Source of the DNA: Robertmurraya andreesenii | Lineage (GTDB): Bacteria; Bacillota; Bacilli; Bacillales; Cytobacillaceae | DNA: 64,000 bases | Assembly (NCBI RefSeq): GCF_030813005.1 | Contig: NZ_JAUSTU010000015.1 | Span: forward strand, 1-64,000 | Direction of reading: 5' to 3' | Shown here: positions 34,678-43,428 of the stretch, piece by piece | How the letters are laid out: every line of letters starts with the position of its first letter | Numbering within the stretch: position 1 is the first letter of the stretch | Notes under the pieces: model-generated | Told to the model about the DNA's origin: nothing | Seen by the model: the letters and a program-made list of their open reading frames with translations, nothing else | Databases searched by the model: none | Program-made: the position numbers and the translations under genes

Positions 34678-34741
34678 CTCCATGAAGTTTAACCTTATTA
34701 TACCATAAGCAAGTCCAACCCGTACTAGTTGACAGCGACGA

Positions 34742-34951
34742 TTAGAACGAAATCTTTGAACCAGGGGCATATTTTTGATGTAAGAAATGATTCGGATCAC
34801 TGCTTAATACACGAATCACTCGATACTCAGCATTCTCCGTTTTTTCTACCATTAAAGGGATCCCGTCATAGGTAACCGTCAGTTGTTTTCCATAGTCATT
34901 TTCATCCGTAGGAAAAATGAGATCATGAGGCATCATTGTGTATAGGATCAT
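34742..34951 (-). CDS. ylzJ: YlzJ-like small protein
   Basis: This 69-residue soluble protein matches the YlzJ family by position and pattern (MILYTMMPHDLIFP at the start, a central VTYDGIPLMVEK, and HQKYAPGSKI at the end). Function is unknown. The ATG overlaps the tepA stop (ATGA), so it is coupled to tepA and probably works with it or near it. Confidence 0.85.
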   Translation of the reverse strand: MILYTMMPHDLIFPTDENDYGKQLTVTYDGIPLMVEKTENAEYRVIRVLSSDPNHFLHQKYAPGSKISF

Positions 34952-35715
34952 TGTACCAATCCCTCACTTTGCTCATCGCTCTTCTTATTCAAGTCAATCA
35001 ATTCATTGAGCTTTCTGATAGCTTGACCAATTCCACCGACCTCGTCAATCAAACCATATTTTACTGCATCCGTTCCAATCACATTGGTTCCGATATCCCT
35101 TGTCAGATTTCCTTTCTCAAACATGAGCTCCTTAAATTTTTCTTCAGGGATTTTGGAATGCCTTGTCACAAAGCTCACAACTCTTTCCTGCATCTTGTCA
35201 AGATACTCAAAGGTTTGCGGGACCCCGATCACAAGTCCAGTCAAACGGATCGGGTGAATGGTCATCGTTGCTGTTTCTGCGATAAAGGAATAATCACAGG
35301 AAACCGCAATCGGAACGCCGATGGAGTGCCCTCCGCCAAGGACAAGGGAAACGGTTGGCTTAGAGAGGCTTGATAGCATTTCTGAAATGGCAAGACCCGC
35401 TTCCACATCCCCGCCCACCGTGTTTAAGATAATGAGAAGCCCTTCGATTTTCGGGTTCTGCTCGATCGCTACGATCTGTGGAATGATATGTTCATATTTT
35501 GATGTTTTATTCTGTGGAGGCAGTTGCAAATGCCCTTCAATCTGACCTACGATCGTCAAACAATGTATATTAGAATCCTGGGAAAGCTGCGGAACATTCG
35601 TTTGTCCAAGCTGTTGAATTTTTTCTAATAAGGGTGATGTCTTCTCTTCCTTAGGCTGTTGCGGCTGTTGTTCCTCATCATTTTCAGCATTTGCAAATCG
35701 ATTCTCTTGATCCAT
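34948..35715 (-). CDS. tepA: ClpP-like protease TepA (YmfB)
   Basis: This 255-residue protein has a Gln/Glu-rich N-terminal extension (about 1-45) and a ClpP/SDH-type protease domain. The nucleophile Ser lies in GGGHSIGVPIAVS and the His in TMTIHPIRLTG. TepA was reported to aid protein translocation and signal-peptide processing in B. subtilis, and a role in early spore germination or protein degradation has also been proposed. Unlike ClpP it is not an obvious partner of Clp ATPases. It starts behind GGAGAATG. Confidence 0.9.
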   Translation of the reverse strand: MDQENRFANAENDEEQQPQQPKEEKTSPLLEKIQQLGQTNVPQLSQDSNIHCLTIVGQIEGHLQLPPQNKTSKYEHIIPQIVAIEQNPKIEGLLIILNTVGGDVEAGLAISEMLSSLSKPTVSLVLGGGHSIGVPIAVSCDYSFIAETATMTIHPIRLTGLVIGVPQTFEYLDKMQERVVSFVTRHSKIPEEKFKELMFEKGNLTRDIGTNVIGTDAVKYGLIDEVGGIGQAIRKLNELIDLNKKSDEQSEGLVQ

Positions 35716-35983
35716 CTAACATTCTCCCTTCAGACATTATAGTATAGGCTCTTTTCTTAAACTTGGTTGCTTTGGAACGCATAGAATAAATGAAGCCAGT
35801 ATTCATAGGGCTAAGCTATTGTAGCAGCTAAGAAAAGTGCCTGGTCACTCGATGTGTATGACCCAGAATCATACGAAACGGAATGGTCGGTAATTGGACC
35901 ATTCCTTAACCACTTGCATAAGTATACCTAGTTATATTATGAGACCGTCTGGAAGATTTCATTCAGTTGCTAGAATACGGGAT
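35716..35983. other. Gap between rnjB and tepA with small hairpins
   Basis: There is no gene. Perfect hairpin arms GGAATGGTC (35880-35888) and GACCATTCC (35897-35905) stand out, with a smaller GTATGA/TCATAC stem before them; neither has a T-tract. The tepA promoter must lie here. Confidence 0.5.
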
Positions 35984-36008
35984 CAAAAAACGACACACGA
36001 GGTGTCGT
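35984..36008 (-). terminator. Terminator of rnjB
   Basis: ACGACAC-CTCGT-GTGTCGT followed by TTTTT on the minus strand; it touches the rnjB stop codon. Confidence 0.85.
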
Positions 36009-37675
36009 TAAATTTCCATGATAATCGGTAAAATCATTGGTCTTCGCTTCGTTTTTTCAAATAAGAATTGGTTCAGTCCGTCTCTCATATCCTGCTTGAT
36101 GCCAGACCAATCAAAAAACTCTCGATTAATATTTTTCTCGACAATTCCTTTTACTAGCTTAACTGATTCATCCATCAGCTCTTCAGATTCACGAACGTAG
36201 ACAAACCCACGTGAAATGATTTCAGGTCCAGCAGAGATTTTTTTCTCAACCTTATTTAGAGTAACAACAACGATTAAAATTCCGTCCTGTGACAGAAGCT
36301 TCCGATCTCGAAGAACGATATTCCCTACATCTCCAATGCCACTTCCGTCTACCAAAACATTGCCAGCTGGAACCTTTCCTGTGATTTTCAGCTGGTCAGA
36401 ACTGATTTCGACTAAATCTCCTTTTTCGATTACAGCGATTCGATCTACGGGAATCCCACATTCTTTGGCGATTTTTTCATGCGCCTTGAGCATGCGATAT
36501 TCTCCATGAACAGGAATAAAGTATTTGGGGTTCATCAAATTGATCATGAATTTAAGCTCTTCCTGGCTGCCATGACTGGAAGTGCTCACTAAACGTTTGC
36601 CTGATATAACATTGGCACCTGCTCGACTTAGCATATCAATCGTTTTATAGATAAAAACCTCACTGCCACGAAGAGGTGACGCTGCAATTAAGACAGTATC
36701 TCCACTCTGGATATTTACCTGTTTATGAGCCCCTTTGGCCATTTTTTGAAGGGCTTCAATGGGCTCTCCCTGCATACCCGTTGTTAAAATGACGATTTCA
36801 TCATCAGGATAATCCTTTAGTTCAGAAATGCGGATGATTAAATCATCTGGGACATATAAATAATCCATCTCAATCGCAATATCAAATACTTGCTGAAGGC
36901 TTTTTCCCACTACGGCTATCTTTCTTCTTGCTTCATAGGCGGCGTCGAAAATATGCTGAATCCGATTCAAATCAGAAGCAAAGGATGCGGCAATGATCCT
37001 TCCCTTCGCATTGTAAAAGGCATCCTTCATCTCTCTTATTACGATCGCTTCTGAAGGAGTATAGCCTGGTTTTTCAGCATCTGTGCTATCTGAAAGCAAG
37101 CAAAGGACTCCTTGTTCACCTAGCTTTGCCATCTTTCCGATATCTGCCTTATACAGCTCTGACGCCGCTTGGTCAAATTTGAAATCACCCGTGTACACAA
37201 TGGCTCCTTCAGAGGTATGGATCGCAATTCCCACAGAATCCGGAATACTATGATTGGTTCTGAAGAAGGAGACGGAAACAGAGTCAAATTCTACGATGGA
37301 AGAAGAATCAATTTCAATAAACTCCGCATGCCCTTTGAACTCCTGTTCTCTCAACTTTGCTTTCGCTAAAGCGTTCGTTAATCTTGTCCCATAAACAGGG
37401 ACTTGGAGCTGTCTTAATAGATAGGATAGTGCCCCGATATGATCCTCGTGACCATGTGTAAGAAAAATCGCTTTAACGCGCTCCTTGTTTTGTGTGAGAT
37501 AGGTGATGTCCGGGATCACGATATCAATTCCCAGCATTTCATTCTCTGGGAACATAAGACCCGCATCCAGCACAAACAAATCACCATTTACTTCTGCGAT
37601 GTACATGTTCTTGCCAATTTCACCCACTCCTCCGAGCGCCACTACCTTGATGTGTTTATTTTTTTCTGTATCCAA
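36008..37675 (-). CDS. rnjB: Ribonuclease J (RNase J2 position)
   Basis: This 555-residue metallo-beta-lactamase/beta-CASP ribonuclease processes and degrades RNA from the 5' end and internally. The metal motif HGHEDH is intact (LTHGHEDHIGAL), followed by NHSIPDS, TGDFKFD and the late PVHGEYR. By position (between dapA and tepA) it is the rnjB gene, which forms the RNase J1/J2 complex. An upstream TTG at 37711 is possible, but TTG at 37675 is spaced correctly from AGGAGG and gives the B. subtilis length. A promoter should lie in 37676-37772. Confidence 0.93.
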   Translation of the reverse strand: MDTEKNKHIKVVALGGVGEIGKNMYIAEVNGDLFVLDAGLMFPENEMLGIDIVIPDITYLTQNKERVKAIFLTHGHEDHIGALSYLLRQLQVPVYGTRLTNALAKAKLREQEFKGHAEFIEIDSSSIVEFDSVSVSFFRTNHSIPDSVGIAIHTSEGAIVYTGDFKFDQAASELYKADIGKMAKLGEQGVLCLLSDSTDAEKPGYTPSEAIVIREMKDAFYNAKGRIIAASFASDLNRIQHIFDAAYEARRKIAVVGKSLQQVFDIAIEMDYLYVPDDLIIRISELKDYPDDEIVILTTGMQGEPIEALQKMAKGAHKQVNIQSGDTVLIAASPLRGSEVFIYKTIDMLSRAGANVISGKRLVSTSSHGSQEELKFMINLMNPKYFIPVHGEYRMLKAHEKIAKECGIPVDRIAVIEKGDLVEISSDQLKITGKVPAGNVLVDGSGIGDVGNIVLRDRKLLSQDGILIVVVTLNKVEKKISAGPEIISRGFVYVRESEELMDESVKLVKGIVEKNINREFFDWSGIKQDMRDGLNQFLFEKTKRRPMILPIIMEI

Positions 37676-37772
37676 TGCATTACTTCCTCCTACAAGTTGT
37701 TTCCGACCCAAGATCAGTTACCCATATTATACTTGAAATTTGCAAGCCTTTCCAACCAATTCGAGTAAGAAT

Positions 37773-37824
37773 AAAAAAAACCAGCTCATAAGCGGGCTGA
37801 TTGTTCAACCATCTTATGAGCCGA
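37773..37824 (-). terminator. Terminator of asd-dapG-dapA
   Basis: GGCTCATAAG and CTTATGAGCT form a long stem with a 20-base loop followed by eight T residues on the minus strand, 24 bp after the dapA stop. Confidence 0.8.
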
Positions 37825-37847
37825 TTCCTAAGCTTTTGGTTTTAGTC

Positions 37848-38723
37848 TTACTGATTAATTTTCAATAATGAAATTAGACTATTTCTTTCCTGCTCGGTCA
37901 ATGGAACTAAAGGCAAGCGTACGGAACCAACATTTAAGCCCTTCAATTGCAGTGCAGTCTTTACTGGAACCGGACTCGGTGCCTTGAATAAGCCTTCCAT
38001 TGTTGGAAGTAAATCTTGGTGCATCCTCGCTGCTTTCGAATGATCCCCGTTCAAGAAAGCTTGCACCATTTCTTGCATTTCCTTCCCGATAATATGGGCT
38101 GCTACTGACACAACCCCTGCCCCACCAATCGATAGTACCGGCAGTGTCATGCCATCGTCTCCACTATAAAGATAAAAATCATCAGGGGTACTGGCAATAA
38201 TTCTTGTCATCGCATTCAAATCGCCGCTTGCTTCTTTCACCGCTACAATATTGGGGATTTCGGAAAGACGGATGATTGTTTCTGGCAAAATATTCACAAC
38301 AGAACGGCTCGGGATATTATACACCATCACAGGCAAGGTTGTACTTTCTGCAATCTCTTTAAAATGCTGATAGAGTCCCTCTTGATTTGGTTTGTTATAA
38401 TAAGGGCCTACTACCATGATGGCGTCAACCCCCACCTGCTCCGCTTTTTTGGTTAGTTCGATTGAGGCGTAAGTGTTGTTGCTTCCTGTACCCGCAATGA
38501 CAGGAATGCGCTTATCCACAACCTTGACCACATGCTGGAACAAGGCAATTTTTTCTTCTTTCGTTAAGGTTGGAGATTCACCGGTTGTTCCTGAAACAAC
38601 GAGCGAATCTGTACCATTTTCAATCAAATAATTGATCAAGCTGGTTGTTTTCCCAAAATCAATATGCCCCTTGTTATCAAAAGGGGTAACCATCGCTGTT
38701 GATACTCTACCAAATATAGCCAT
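37848..38723 (-). CDS. dapA: 4-hydroxy-tetrahydrodipicolinate synthase
   Basis: This 291-residue TIM-barrel aldolase condenses pyruvate with aspartate semialdehyde, the branch-point step to diaminopimelate, lysine and dipicolinate. Visible motifs are VSGTTGESPTLT, MVVGPYYNKP, MVYNIPSRSV (proton relay Tyr) and IVAVKEASGD with the Schiff-base Lys. The product is also the substrate of the DpaAB enzyme encoded about 3 kb upstream. It starts behind GGGAGTG, 19 bp after dapG. Confidence 0.97.
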   Translation of the reverse strand: MAIFGRVSTAMVTPFDNKGHIDFGKTTSLINYLIENGTDSLVVSGTTGESPTLTKEEKIALFQHVVKVVDKRIPVIAGTGSNNTYASIELTKKAEQVGVDAIMVVGPYYNKPNQEGLYQHFKEIAESTTLPVMVYNIPSRSVVNILPETIIRLSEIPNIVAVKEASGDLNAMTRIIASTPDDFYLYSGDDGMTLPVLSIGGAGVVSVAAHIIGKEMQEMVQAFLNGDHSKAARMHQDLLPTMEGLFKAPSPVPVKTALQLKGLNVGSVRLPLVPLTEQERNSLISLLKINQ

Positions 38724-38742
38724 AATTACACTCCCTTAATCC

Positions 38743-39981
38743 TTAACTTTGCTCATATTCAAATGAATCCTTCTCTAACTGAAAAGCATCATGCAAAGCA
38801 TTAACAGCTGTAACGAGATCGGTTTCCTTTACTAGCACCCAAATGGTTGTGTGACTATCGGCTGATTGCAGAATTCGAATGCCTTTTTCAGATAATGCCG
38901 TAACGATTTTGGCAGTAATTCCAGGTACCCCTGTAATGCCAGCACCTACGACCGATACCTTTGCACAATCTCTTTCTAACTCTGGTTCATAACCAAGGCT
39001 TGTTAAAATCTCCTCGGCGCGATCGGTCATTTCTTCGGTCACGGTGTAGACAACACCATTTGGAGAAATGTTAATAAAATCAACGCTGATTTTTTCATTT
39101 GCCATGGACTTAAAAACCTCAGATTGAAGGTTATACTGTCCCTTTTTAGCGGTGACCTTAATTTGTGTAACTGGAGAAACATGGGCAATCCCGGTCACTG
39201 TTCGCTCTCTTACATCACTGCCACGGCTGCTTCTGTTTACCGTCGTTACCAATGTGCCAGGACTGTCAGAATAAGTGGAGCGAATTCTGATTGGAACTTT
39301 TGCTTGCATCGCAATCTCCACCGCTCGTGGATGAATGACCTTGGCTCCCTGATAAGCCATATTGCAGACCTCATTATACGTGACAACAGAGAGAGGTCTA
39401 GCATTCTCTGCAATTCTCGGATCGGCCGTCATAATCCCCTCTACATCTGTGAAAATATCAATCCACTCAGCCTGCAATGCTGCACCTAATGCCGCGGCAG
39501 AGGTATCGCTCCCGCCTCGACCAATCGTCGTTGTGTCTCCATTTTTCGCCATTCCTTGGAAACCTGCCACAACCACCACATCATACTTTTCAAGTTCACT
39601 AACTAGTCTAGTGCAGTCCATTTCAATAATTTTCGCATTGGTAAAATCATGGTTGGTGCGGAATCCCGCTTGAGCACCAGTTAGAGAGGTAGCGTTAATG
39701 CCATTCTCTAGAAGCATGTTTGAAAAAACAACACTCGAAATAGCTTCCCCACAAGAAAGCAGGAGGTCCTGCTCCCTCTTTGTCACCTTACTCTTGGAAC
39801 CTCCAATTAAAGAGAGCAAGGTGTCGGTTGCATACGGCTCCCCACTGCGGCCCATTGCTGAAACAACCACTACTACCTTGTATCCTTCATCCAATGCTTT
39901 TTGAATATGATTTCTAGCGTTTTGACGGGTTTCTTCATTTCGAACTGAAGTCCCGCCGAATTTCTGAACAATAATCTTCAT
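38743..39981 (-). CDS. dapG: Aspartokinase I
   Basis: This 412-residue kinase phosphorylates aspartate at the head of the lysine/DAP pathway. The N-terminal kinase domain has VQKFGGTSV (5-13) and GRGGSDTSAAALGAAL, and two ACT domains fill the C-terminus (VTAKKGQYNLQSEVFKSM; VSVVGAGITGVPGITAKI). DapG of B. subtilis is inhibited by meso-diaminopimelate. A start 20 codons upstream is possible, but ATG at 39981 follows GAGGTG and fits the family. It belongs to asd-dapG-dapA. Confidence 0.96.
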   Translation of the reverse strand: MKIIVQKFGGTSVRNEETRQNARNHIQKALDEGYKVVVVVSAMGRSGEPYATDTLLSLIGGSKSKVTKREQDLLLSCGEAISSVVFSNMLLENGINATSLTGAQAGFRTNHDFTNAKIIEMDCTRLVSELEKYDVVVVAGFQGMAKNGDTTTIGRGGSDTSAAALGAALQAEWIDIFTDVEGIMTADPRIAENARPLSVVTYNEVCNMAYQGAKVIHPRAVEIAMQAKVPIRIRSTYSDSPGTLVTTVNRSSRGSDVRERTVTGIAHVSPVTQIKVTAKKGQYNLQSEVFKSMANEKISVDFINISPNGVVYTVTEEMTDRAEEILTSLGYEPELERDCAKVSVVGAGITGVPGITAKIVTALSEKGIRILQSADSHTTIWVLVKETDLVTAVNALHDAFQLEKDSFEYEQS

Positions 39982-40073
39982 TGTTACACCTCGTTGAAAT
40001 GCGTAAGCGCCTTGATCTGTTAAAAATATGTGTGCATTCATACAGAAAAGAAAGTCGTTGACCTCTTCTTCGC

Positions 40074-41123
40074 TTATTTTACCAATCCTAGTTTAATTAA
40101 GCTCTCAGCAATCTGAACAGAGTTCCAGGCTGCACCCTTCAAGAGGTTATCAGAGACAACCCACATATGAAATCCTTTGTCCTCATCAAGATCCTTGCGG
40201 ATACGTCCGACAAATACATCCCTCTTACCTACACAATCAGCAGGCATTGGGTAGATTTGGTTATCTGGATCATCCTGCAGCACGACTCCCGGAGCATCCA
40301 TGAGCAGTGCTTTGATTTCCTCAGCAGAAACCCCATCTTTTTCAATTTCAAAATAGACAGATTCTGAATGACCAGTGGCAACAGGGATGCGTACGCAGGT
40401 TGCTGCAACCTTTAATTCTGGTAAATGCATGATTTTCTTCGTTTCATTGATCATTTTCATTTCTTCAAATGTATAGCCGCTGTCCTCAAACTTATCAATT
40501 TGTGGAATGGCATTAAAAACAATTTGATAATGCTTCTTATCTGATTTAACCGGTAAAATTTTCGGCTCAAAGCTTTCATTATTTATTATGGATTTTGTTT
40601 GCTCCTCTAGCTCTTCAACAGCTTGGGCACCAGAACCAGAAACTGCTTGGTAGGTCGAAACAATCACCTTGTTTAAGCCAAATTTCTCTAGAATTGGCTT
40701 AAGTGCAACAACCATCTGAATCGTTGAACAGTTCGGATTCGCAATAATCCCGTTATGGTTTTGCAAATCATCCTCATTCACTTCTGGTACGACCAGTGGC
40801 GTATTTTCGTCCATTCTAAAAGCACTTGTATTATCTACGACGATCGCTCCACGCTTAACAGCCTCTGGTGCCAATTCCTTTGAAACACTGCCACCTGCAC
40901 TGAAAAGAGCGATATCTACATCTTCAAAGCTCTCAGGCTTTGCCTCTTGAATGATATATTCTTTTCCCTTAAACTCAACCTTTTTACCAGCAGAACGAGC
41001 TGATGATAATAGAGATAGCTTGGAAATCGGAAAATCTCTATCTGCTAACGTCTTTAGCATTTGCTGCCCTACAGCACCTGTTGCACCTACTACTGCGATG
41101 TGAAATGAATTTCTTTCTGCCAT
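40074..41123 (-). CDS. asd: Aspartate-semialdehyde dehydrogenase
   Basis: This 349-residue enzyme reduces aspartyl phosphate to the semialdehyde with NADPH. The nucleotide-binding GATGAVGQQML (14-24), the catalytic Cys in NPNCSTIQM and CVRIPVATGHSESV are present. It starts behind AAGGAGAAAC and is the first gene of asd-dapG-dapA, downstream of the dipicolinate synthase genes. A leader hairpin precedes it. Confidence 0.96.
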   Translation of the reverse strand: MAERNSFHIAVVGATGAVGQQMLKTLADRDFPISKLSLLSSARSAGKKVEFKGKEYIIQEAKPESFEDVDIALFSAGGSVSKELAPEAVKRGAIVVDNTSAFRMDENTPLVVPEVNEDDLQNHNGIIANPNCSTIQMVVALKPILEKFGLNKVIVSTYQAVSGSGAQAVEELEEQTKSIINNESFEPKILPVKSDKKHYQIVFNAIPQIDKFEDSGYTFEEMKMINETKKIMHLPELKVAATCVRIPVATGHSESVYFEIEKDGVSAEEIKALLMDAPGVVLQDDPDNQIYPMPADCVGKRDVFVGRIRKDLDEDKGFHMWVVSDNLLKGAAWNSVQIAESLIKLGLVK

Positions 41124-41147
41124 GAATGTTTCTCCTTCCCAACAATA

Positions 41148-41187
41148 ATATTAAAAAGTGAAGGGAGGGCATTGTCTACCGCTCCCT
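41148..41187 (-). terminator. Hairpin between dpaB and asd
   Basis: AGGGAG (minus, 41187-41182) pairs with CTCCCT (41167-41162), with further G-C pairs inside, followed by TTCACTTTTTAATATT. It can end dpaAB transcripts or act as an attenuator in the asd leader, about 25 bases before the ATG. Confidence 0.45.
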
Positions 41188-41304
41188 CTTATTTCATTCC
41201 TCAGCTATCTATAGAATGCTTGATTTATAATATTTCTATTTTAACATATTCACACTTTAAAGAAATGAATTTTTATCTATTATTAACAAGAAAATTATTT
41301 AAGG

Positions 41305-41904
41305 CTAGACTTCATCCTTATACCTTTCTACTAATACTGGTTGTATTTGTTCGCCATTTATGGCTGCTTCAATTGTTGGTGTCAGCATCGACATTCTTGC
41401 CACAAGTGAGTTGGGCTTTTTTATAGGGTCATCCTGTCCATATGGGATGAAATAGATATGCTTTGTCGCCATCAACCGCATCAGGTTAACCCCATTTAGA
41501 CCAAGAGCATCGTTCGTTGAAATCCCTAAAACAACGGGCTTTCGATTCCTTAACGTAGCCTTTGCTGCCATTAGAACAGGACTATCAGTCATGGCGTTTG
41601 CGAATTTACTCATGGAGTTCCCCGTAAGCGGGGCAATAACCATGCAATCTAAAGGAATCTTCGGGCCAAGCGGCTCTGCCTTCACAATGGAATCAATCAC
41701 CTTATTCCCTGTTAAGTCCTCAATACGCTTTATCCAATCCTCGCCGTCCCCAAATCGAGTATCCGTATTTTTGACGGTAAAGGTCACGACAGGCAATACC
41801 TCTGCACCTGCATTTACCAGTTTCTCAATTTCTGGAAAGACTGCATCATACGTACAATGGGAGCCCGTTAACCCGAATCCGATTCTTTTACCATTTAAAC
41901 TCAT
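41305..41904 (-). CDS. dpaB: Dipicolinate synthase subunit B
   Basis: This 199-residue flavoprotein-like subunit (GFGLTGSHCTYDAVFPEIE near the N-terminus, MVIAPLTGNSMSKFANA in the middle) joins DpaA to make dipicolinic acid in the mother cell for transport into the spore. The gene is also called spoVFB. It starts five bases after the dpaA stop behind AAAGGGG. Confidence 0.95.
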   Translation of the reverse strand: MSLNGKRIGFGLTGSHCTYDAVFPEIEKLVNAGAEVLPVVTFTVKNTDTRFGDGEDWIKRIEDLTGNKVIDSIVKAEPLGPKIPLDCMVIAPLTGNSMSKFANAMTDSPVLMAAKATLRNRKPVVLGISTNDALGLNGVNLMRLMATKHIYFIPYGQDDPIKKPNSLVARMSMLTPTIEAAINGEQIQPVLVERYKDEV

Positions 41905-41909
41905 GCTGC

Positions 41910-42803
41910 TTACCCCTTTCGTGATTGTAAATCCTCTTTTAACACTCGTGAAAGAACGTTCGCCAATATTTGCCCCGCCGTTTTTGGAGCCACAATTCCT
42001 GGGAGACTCGGTGCTAATAGTGCCTTTATGCCCCTCTTTTCTGCATAACGAAAATCGGTTCCACCTGGTTTTGAAGCAAGGTCAATAATAAGAGTGTGTG
42101 GCGGCATTCTCGAAATAACGGAAGCTGTCACAATCAAATGTGGGATCGTATTAATACAAATATCAACGTCCTTTACATGTTCCTTGAGGTTCTTTAAGTG
42201 AAACGGGGTGAGCGACATTTCTGTAATTCTCGCTATATGCTCTGTTTTCCTTGCACCCACCTTCACATGGGCGCCTAATGAATCAAAGGTTCTAGCAACA
42301 CTCATTCCTACTCTTCCTAGCCCAAGAACAAGAACCTTTGAGCCATGAATTGTGAAATCCGTATGTTGGATCGCCATCATAATCGTTCCTTCGACCGTAG
42401 GAATCGAGTTATAGATCGCAACATCATCTCGTTGAAAAAGCTGAACAAGGCGGCGGTCCGCATTTCTAGTGATTTCGTCCAGATATGAATTTGATATTCC
42501 AGAATATACGGTGCAATGTGCTGGAGTATTTAGAAGAATATCCTCTGTTAAGAATACTTTTTCGTTGGAAAAAATGGTATCGACTTGACCATCTAATCCC
42601 GTACCTGCCACAGGCAAAATGATGGCATCAATGGTGGCGAAATCAACCTCACTCACTTTTTCCTTTATTGCACCCGTAAATGCATGATCAAGCTGTTCAA
42701 AGCCAATTAAGGATAGTTTTGCATCGAGCTCAGTTAATCTCCGGACTATTTCTAGCTGTCTTGCGTCACCACCGATGACTGCCAAATGCAATCCCGTCAG
42801 CAT
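41910..42803 (-). CDS. dpaA: Dipicolinate synthase subunit A
   Basis: This 297-residue NAD(P)-dependent subunit has LAVIGGDARQLEIVRRL at the N-terminus and a second Rossmann motif VLVLGLGRVGMSVARTF near residue 155. With DpaB it oxidises the product of DapA to dipicolinate, which gives spores heat resistance. The gene is also called spoVFA. A SigK-type promoter lies 64 bp upstream, matching mother-cell expression known for spoVF. It starts behind AAGGTGAATG. Confidence 0.96.
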   Translation of the reverse strand: MLTGLHLAVIGGDARQLEIVRRLTELDAKLSLIGFEQLDHAFTGAIKEKVSEVDFATIDAIILPVAGTGLDGQVDTIFSNEKVFLTEDILLNTPAHCTVYSGISNSYLDEITRNADRRLVQLFQRDDVAIYNSIPTVEGTIMMAIQHTDFTIHGSKVLVLGLGRVGMSVARTFDSLGAHVKVGARKTEHIARITEMSLTPFHLKNLKEHVKDVDICINTIPHLIVTASVISRMPPHTLIIDLASKPGGTDFRYAEKRGIKALLAPSLPGIVAPKTAGQILANVLSRVLKEDLQSRKG

Positions 42804-42866
42804 AAAACATTCACCTTCTTTGATTTAAAAATACTTCAGGGAAGAACCTATCACGTACTACTCCAA

Positions 42867-42895
42867 CATCTTATGTAAAATGCACGAATTGGGTG
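42867..42895 (-). promoter_or_regulatory. SigK-type promoter of dpaAB
   Basis: CAC (42895-42893), a 16-base spacer, then ACATAAGATG (42876-42867) on the minus strand, the same layout as both cotE promoters. Confidence 0.65.
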
Positions 42896-42920
42896 AGTAT
42901 TGTTAAGGAATATGGACAAA

Positions 42921-42947
42921 AAAAGAGATTGACAAGTTGTCAATCTC
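42921..42947 (-). terminator. Terminator of ymxH
   Basis: GAGATTGACA-ACT-TGTCAATCTC followed by seven T residues on the minus strand. The ymxH stop TGA is in the first arm. Confidence 0.85.
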
Positions 42948-43194
42948 TCCCATTTTCCCCATCTGGAATATCAATAATAATCATATCTGCGCCTATTTTT
43001 TGAATATGTCGCCATGGGACTCTCACTTCTCCCCCTTGTTTCCTGAAGCCAAACCATTTTAATGATGGGATTAAAAGAGCCTTGATTTGTCCGCTATTTT
43101 CATCTATTTCTAGATCGGTTTGACCCAGCACTCCCAAGCGTTCCGCTTTTTTGACATCAACGATTTCCTTTCCGCTTAATTCACTTAGCCTCAA
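42940..43194 (-). CDS. ymxH: YlmC/YmxH family PRC-barrel protein
   Basis: This 84-residue single PRC-barrel domain (RLSELSGKEIVDVKKAERLG at the start, IDENSGQIKALLIPS, VPWRHIQKIGADMIIID) is typical of Bacillus YmxH. The role is not established. TTG at 43194 stands seven bases after CGGAGGG and gives the normal N-terminus; a GTG seven codons earlier would overlap that ribosome site. Confidence 0.88.
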   Translation of the reverse strand: MRLSELSGKEIVDVKKAERLGVLGQTDLEIDENSGQIKALLIPSLKWFGFRKQGGEVRVPWRHIQKIGADMIIIDIPDGENGRD

Positions 43195-43295
43195 GCGATA
43201 TCCCTCCGTTTCCACTTGTCTCTTTATATATGTATCGAAGGAGACGGCCTTTTAGAATGATTCTGTAAAAAAACGTGAATCTTAGGGTTAATAAT

Positions 43296-43368
43296 GTCGG
43301 TAGCATCCCTTCTCTTCGTTGTTGCTCCAAAAAGCAGGAGCAAAGACTCATTCAGGCATGCCACCGAC
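43296..43368. other. Nested hairpin element between mlpA and ymxH
   Basis: The outer arms GTCGGTAGCAT (43296-43306) and ATGCCACCGAC (43358-43368) pair at ten of eleven positions. Inside, TTGCTCC (43322-43328) pairs perfectly with GGAGCAA (43337-43343). It lies 102 bp or more upstream of the ymxH start and belongs to no coding frame. It could be a leader RNA or a palindromic DNA element; the function is unknown. Confidence 0.5.
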
Positions 43369-43389
43369 CATTCATTAATCGCTCAGTAA

Positions 43390-43424
43390 AAAAGAATACA
43401 ACCCGTGATTTTCACAGGTTGTAT
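43390..43424 (-). terminator. Terminator of mlpA
   Basis: ATACAACCTG and CGGGTTGTAT pair over ten positions with a 9-base loop, followed by TCTTTTTT on the minus strand, five bases after the mlpA stop. Confidence 0.85.
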
Positions 43425-43428
43425 CGCT

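Noticed and set aside
35880..35905. Terminator between rnjB and tepA
   Set aside because: The nine-pair hairpin has no T-tract on either strand, and the proper rnjB terminator lies at 35984-36008.
43296..43368. T-box riboswitch suggested by AGGGATGCTACCG
   Set aside because: There is no specifier loop, no terminator/antiterminator alternative and no amino-acid-related gene downstream; the match to the T-box core is imperfect.
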